DNA of 7,032 bases from Bacteroidales bacterium (GTDB lineage Bacteria; Bacteroidota; Bacteroidia; Bacteroidales; Muribaculaceae). Numbering within the stretch: position 1 is the first letter of the stretch; each line of letters starts with the position of its first letter. The notes under the pieces were generated by a model. That model made no database searches, was not told the DNA's origin, and saw only the letters and a program-made list of their open reading frames with translations. Of the stretch, positions 5,016 through 7,032 are shown piece by piece. The stretch lies in assembly GCA_004552725.1 (NCBI GenBank), contig SFNM01000096.1, forward strand, positions 1 to 7,032. The letters run 5' to 3'. A program made the translations under genes and the position numbers.

Positions 5016-6419
5016 ATGAAAGCAATAAACTTCATATTTGAAATACATCAGCCGTTCCGCCTCAAACGCTATCGCTTCTTTGATATCGGTAACGACCATT
5101 ACTACTACGACCTCTTCCTCAACGAGGACATCGTGAGCCGCATCGCTCACCAAAGTTATATCCCCGCAGCCCAAACCTTGCTGCGTATGATTGAAGAAAC
5201 CAAGGGCAAATTCCGTTGCGCTATCGCCGTAACCGGCGTTGCCCTCGAGCAATTCGAACAGTATGTGCCCGAATTTATTGATGTGTTGCGCAAACTTGCC
5301 GACACCGGCAAAGTGGAGTTCCTCGCCACTACATACGCGCACTCGCTCGCTTCGCTCACCGATCCCGAAGAATTCCGTGCTCAAGTCAAAGAACACTCGC
5401 AAAAAATCCATGACCTCTTTGGCTTAACCCCCACTACATTCCGCAATACTCAGTTGATCTACTCCGATGATATTGCACCCCAAATTCAAGCACTTGGATT
5501 CAAAGGTTGCATCACAGAAGGAGCCAAGCACATCCTCGGTTGGAAGTCGCCCAACTATGTCTACAATGCCATTTCGGCACCCAAGCTCAAACTGCTGCTT
5601 AAGAACTCCAAACTGAGCGACGATATCGCTTTCCGCTTCTCCGATACTTCGTGGAACGAATATCCTCTCACCGCCGATAAATACATCGACTGGATTGCAT
5701 CTACTCCTATCGAAGAACAAATTATCAACCTCAGCATCAACCTCGAAGCTTTCGGCGGCCTCCATCTTGCTTCATCCGGTATTCTCCAATTCCTCGAAGC
5801 ACTTCCACGCTTCGCTGCCGAACGCGGTATCGATTTCTGGACTCCTACCGAAGCAATCACCAAACTCAAACCCGTCGACACCCTTAATGTGGTGCACACT
5901 ATTTCCGATGCCGATGAGGCTCGCGACACATCCGCTTGGATGGGTAACGACCTTCAGCACGAGGCTATTGAAAAACTCTACTCGGTGGGTGAACGTGTGC
6001 GCCTTTCGCAAGACCGCTCGCTCAAGCAAGATTGGCTCTATCTCCAAGCCTCAGATCACTTCTACTACATGAGCACTAAGCACTTTGCCGATGGCGAAGT
6101 CCACTCACATTTTTCACCCTACGAAACTCCGTTCCAAGCCTTCACCAACTATATGAACGTGTTGGCTGATTTCTTGGTGCGCGTCGATGAGCAATTCCCC
6201 GAATCTGTCGACAACGAGGAACTCAACGCGCTGCTTAAAACTATACGCAACCAGGCTCGCGAAATCGAGACTCTCACTCGCGAACGCGACACCTATCGCC
6301 AAAATCTCGAGCAATATAACATAGAGCACAAGCCCAAAGCCGGCCCTGCCGTGCCCCCGGCCGAACCTGCTCCTGCTCCCAAAAAGCGTGCTTGCCGCAC
6401 CAAAAAATCAAAAGAATAA
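5016..6419 (+). CDS. GH57 alpha-amylase-like protein with Asn at the acid/base position
   Basis: A 467-residue cytoplasmic protein of glycoside hydrolase family 57, whose active members cleave or transfer alpha-1,4-glucans. Visible family regions are FEIHQPFRL at 8-16 (His-Gln-Pro motif), VEFLATTYAHSLASL at 100-114, GFKGCITEGAKHILGW at 161-176 with Glu168 as the likely nucleophile, INLSINLEAFG at 237-247, and ISDADEARDTSAWMGNDLQ at 296-314. Active GH57 amylases read roughly INLFMDYETFG in the fourth region, so Asn242 (codon AAC, 5739-5741) replaces the acid/base Asp. GH57 homologues lacking a catalytic residue are a known class. Residues about 400-437 form a coiled coil, followed by a Pro/Ala-rich stretch and a Lys/Arg-rich end (KPKAGP to KKSKE). 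The ATG lies 11 bp after the preceding stop without an A-rich leader, which suggests translational coupling. It is the last gene of the operon. Fold assignment is firm; hydrolytic activity is doubtful. Confidence 0.88.
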   Translation: MKAINFIFEIHQPFRLKRYRFFDIGNDHYYYDLFLNEDIVSRIAHQSYIPAAQTLLRMIEETKGKFRCAIAVTGVALEQFEQYVPEFIDVLRKLADTGKVEFLATTYAHSLASLTDPEEFRAQVKEHSQKIHDLFGLTPTTFRNTQLIYSDDIAPQIQALGFKGCITEGAKHILGWKSPNYVYNAISAPKLKLLLKNSKLSDDIAFRFSDTSWNEYPLTADKYIDWIASTPIEEQIINLSINLEAFGGLHLASSGILQFLEALPRFAAERGIDFWTPTEAITKLKPVDTLNVVHTISDADEARDTSAWMGNDLQHEAIEKLYSVGERVRLSQDRSLKQDWLYLQASDHFYYMSTKHFADGEVHSHFSPYETPFQAFTNYMNVLADFLVRVDEQFPESVDNEELNALLKTIRNQAREIETLTRERDTYRQNLEQYNIEHKPKAGPAVPPAEPAPAPKKRACRTKKSKE

Positions 6420-6440
6420 GCCGACGCACATATCCACAAA

Positions 6441-6467
6441 TAAAGGCAGCGCCCAGCGCTGCCTTTA
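6441..6467. terminator. Short hairpin between convergent genes, probable bidirectional terminator
   Basis: TAAAGGCAGCGC (6441-6452) and GCGCTGCCTTTA (6456-6467) form a perfect 12-bp stem with a CCA triloop. It begins 21 bp after the GH57 stop codon. The U-tract is short on both strands: TTTA then CUGC on plus, TTTATTTG on minus, so the minus direction looks somewhat better. The distal arm contains the TAA stop codon of the convergent HipA-type gene (6467-6465). Confidence 0.8.
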
Positions 6468-7032
6468 CTGCATCCGGTGGCGGAGGAGGTCGCCGCAGCC
6501 TGTGAGAACTTCGTTGTAGATGGTCGTACAACGGGAGGGCGCTATGCCGAACTTCGCTGCAAGTGCTTGTAAGTCAGCCATTGATGGCTTGTTGGTGTAG
6601 TTGATTGATGTAGCATGCTGGCCACCATACCCTTCGGAGTTGAAAGTCAAATCGTATGCAGGAGCAAGATGCCAGCGCCCATCTTCGCCTACATAATAAC
6701 TGAAATTTTTGCAATGGTCGTCTTTGTTCTCTGTTAGATAATTGAATATCATTCGGCGAAACATCTGTTCTACATCTGTTTGCTGCTTTGTTATGTAGCC
6801 GGTCAGCGCCAATAAGTTGCGATAATCCAGCGTAGGCATATCCAAAGATACGCAAAGTAATGCACCCGCCGTGGCTGTATGAATTCGATTGCCGTTGGCA
6901 TCAATGTCGAAACGTCGAGTAGCGAAGTATTTTCCTATAACTAATTTAAAATCAGGCACAATAATTCCACAGCGACGGGCTGCTTCGTTGTATGAATATT
7001 CCATAATCCCAATATCAACCGGATCGTATATA
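6465..7032 (-). CDS. HipA-type serine/threonine kinase toxin, C-terminal part, 5' end outside the window
   Basis: The frame is open from the right window edge to TAA at 6467-6465, giving 188 visible codons. The ATG at 7004 is internal, because the frame continues upstream through residues that fit the family (YDPVDIGI before MEYSYNEAARRCGI), so the real start lies beyond 7032. HipA proteins are kinases of type II toxin-antitoxin systems; E. coli HipA phosphorylates glutamyl-tRNA synthetase. Family motifs seen are GKYFATRRFD (about 6981-6906), the catalytic loop NKDDHCKNFSYYV (6728-6690) with Asp at 6719-6717 and Asn at 6707-6705, and the metal-binding PAYDLTF with Asp at 6653-6651. The active-site core is intact. 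After it comes a 60-residue C-terminal helical tail ending HRMQ. Phosphate-binding loop and antitoxin (HipB-like) would lie to the right, and in Bacteroidetes the N-terminal part is often a separate gene. Convergent with the operon, 45 bp apart. Confidence 0.88.
   Translation of the reverse strand, partial: IYDPVDIGIMEYSYNEAARRCGIIVPDFKLVIGKYFATRRFDIDANGNRIHTATAGALLCVSLDMPTLDYRNLLALTGYITKQQTDVEQMFRRMIFNYLTENKDDHCKNFSYYVGEDGRWHLAPAYDLTFNSEGYGGQHATSINYTNKPSMADLQALAAKFGIAPSRCTTIYNEVLTGCGDLLRHRMQ

Noticed and set aside
6333..6416. Basic Pro/Ala-rich C-terminus of the GH57 protein as a sign of frameshift into a wrong frame
   Set aside because: Codon use and the coiled coil before it are continuous, the stop precedes the terminator by a normal distance, and no competing frame carries the family sequence further.
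7002..7004. ATG at 7004 as the start of the HipA-type gene
   Set aside because: The frame is open upstream to the window edge with family-like residues, and a start here would remove most of the kinase fold.

Overview
The window looks like chromosomal DNA of a Bacteroidales bacterium (Bacteroidetes), possibly Muribaculaceae. The phylum-level inference rests on three things: promoter-like sites of the Bacteroides type (TTTG, then about 20 bp, then TAnnTTTG), A/T-rich regions without Shine-Dalgarno sequences before most starts, and a debranching enzyme / glycosyltransferase / GH57 gene trio whose proteins resemble those I know from Bacteroides. The family-level guess is weaker.

Layout. On the minus strand at the left edge are two genes 27 bp apart: an OmpA-family outer-membrane protein (198-1322) and, downstream of it, the first 56 codons of a PQ-loop/SemiSWEET-type small membrane transporter that runs off the window (1-170). 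A 476-bp intergenic region (1323-1798) carries the divergent promoters of the OmpA gene and the plus-strand operon. It also holds a 9-bp direct repeat with 21-bp period, a cluster of TTGAAA/TTTCAA half-sites and a structured leader RNA. The plus-strand operon follows: a GH133-like glycogen debranching enzyme (1799-3721), a GT4-type glycosyltransferase or putative glycogen synthase (3745-5004) and a GH57 alpha-amylase-like protein (5016-6419), with gaps of 23 and 11 bp. A short hairpin terminator (6441-6467) separates it from a convergent, minus-strand HipA-type kinase whose C-terminal 188 codons are visible (6465-7032).

How the genes fit. The three-gene operon is a cytoplasmic alpha-glucan (glycogen) module, with one chain-building enzyme and two enzymes of the debranching/trimming type. 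The most interesting point is that both hydrolase-like members depart from their family motifs at important positions. The GH57 protein has Asn242 where active GH57 amylases carry the acid/base Asp. The debranching enzyme reads ARN where I expect (G/A)RD, and HKGPARPW where I expect HQGTxWPW. The glycosyltransferase motifs look intact. This suggests a module in which the amylase-like protein may bind or regulate glycogen, or carry out a modified reaction, rather than simply hydrolyse. The change may be shared across the order, and I could not check that here. I see no insertion sequences, CRISPR arrays, tRNA or rRNA genes.
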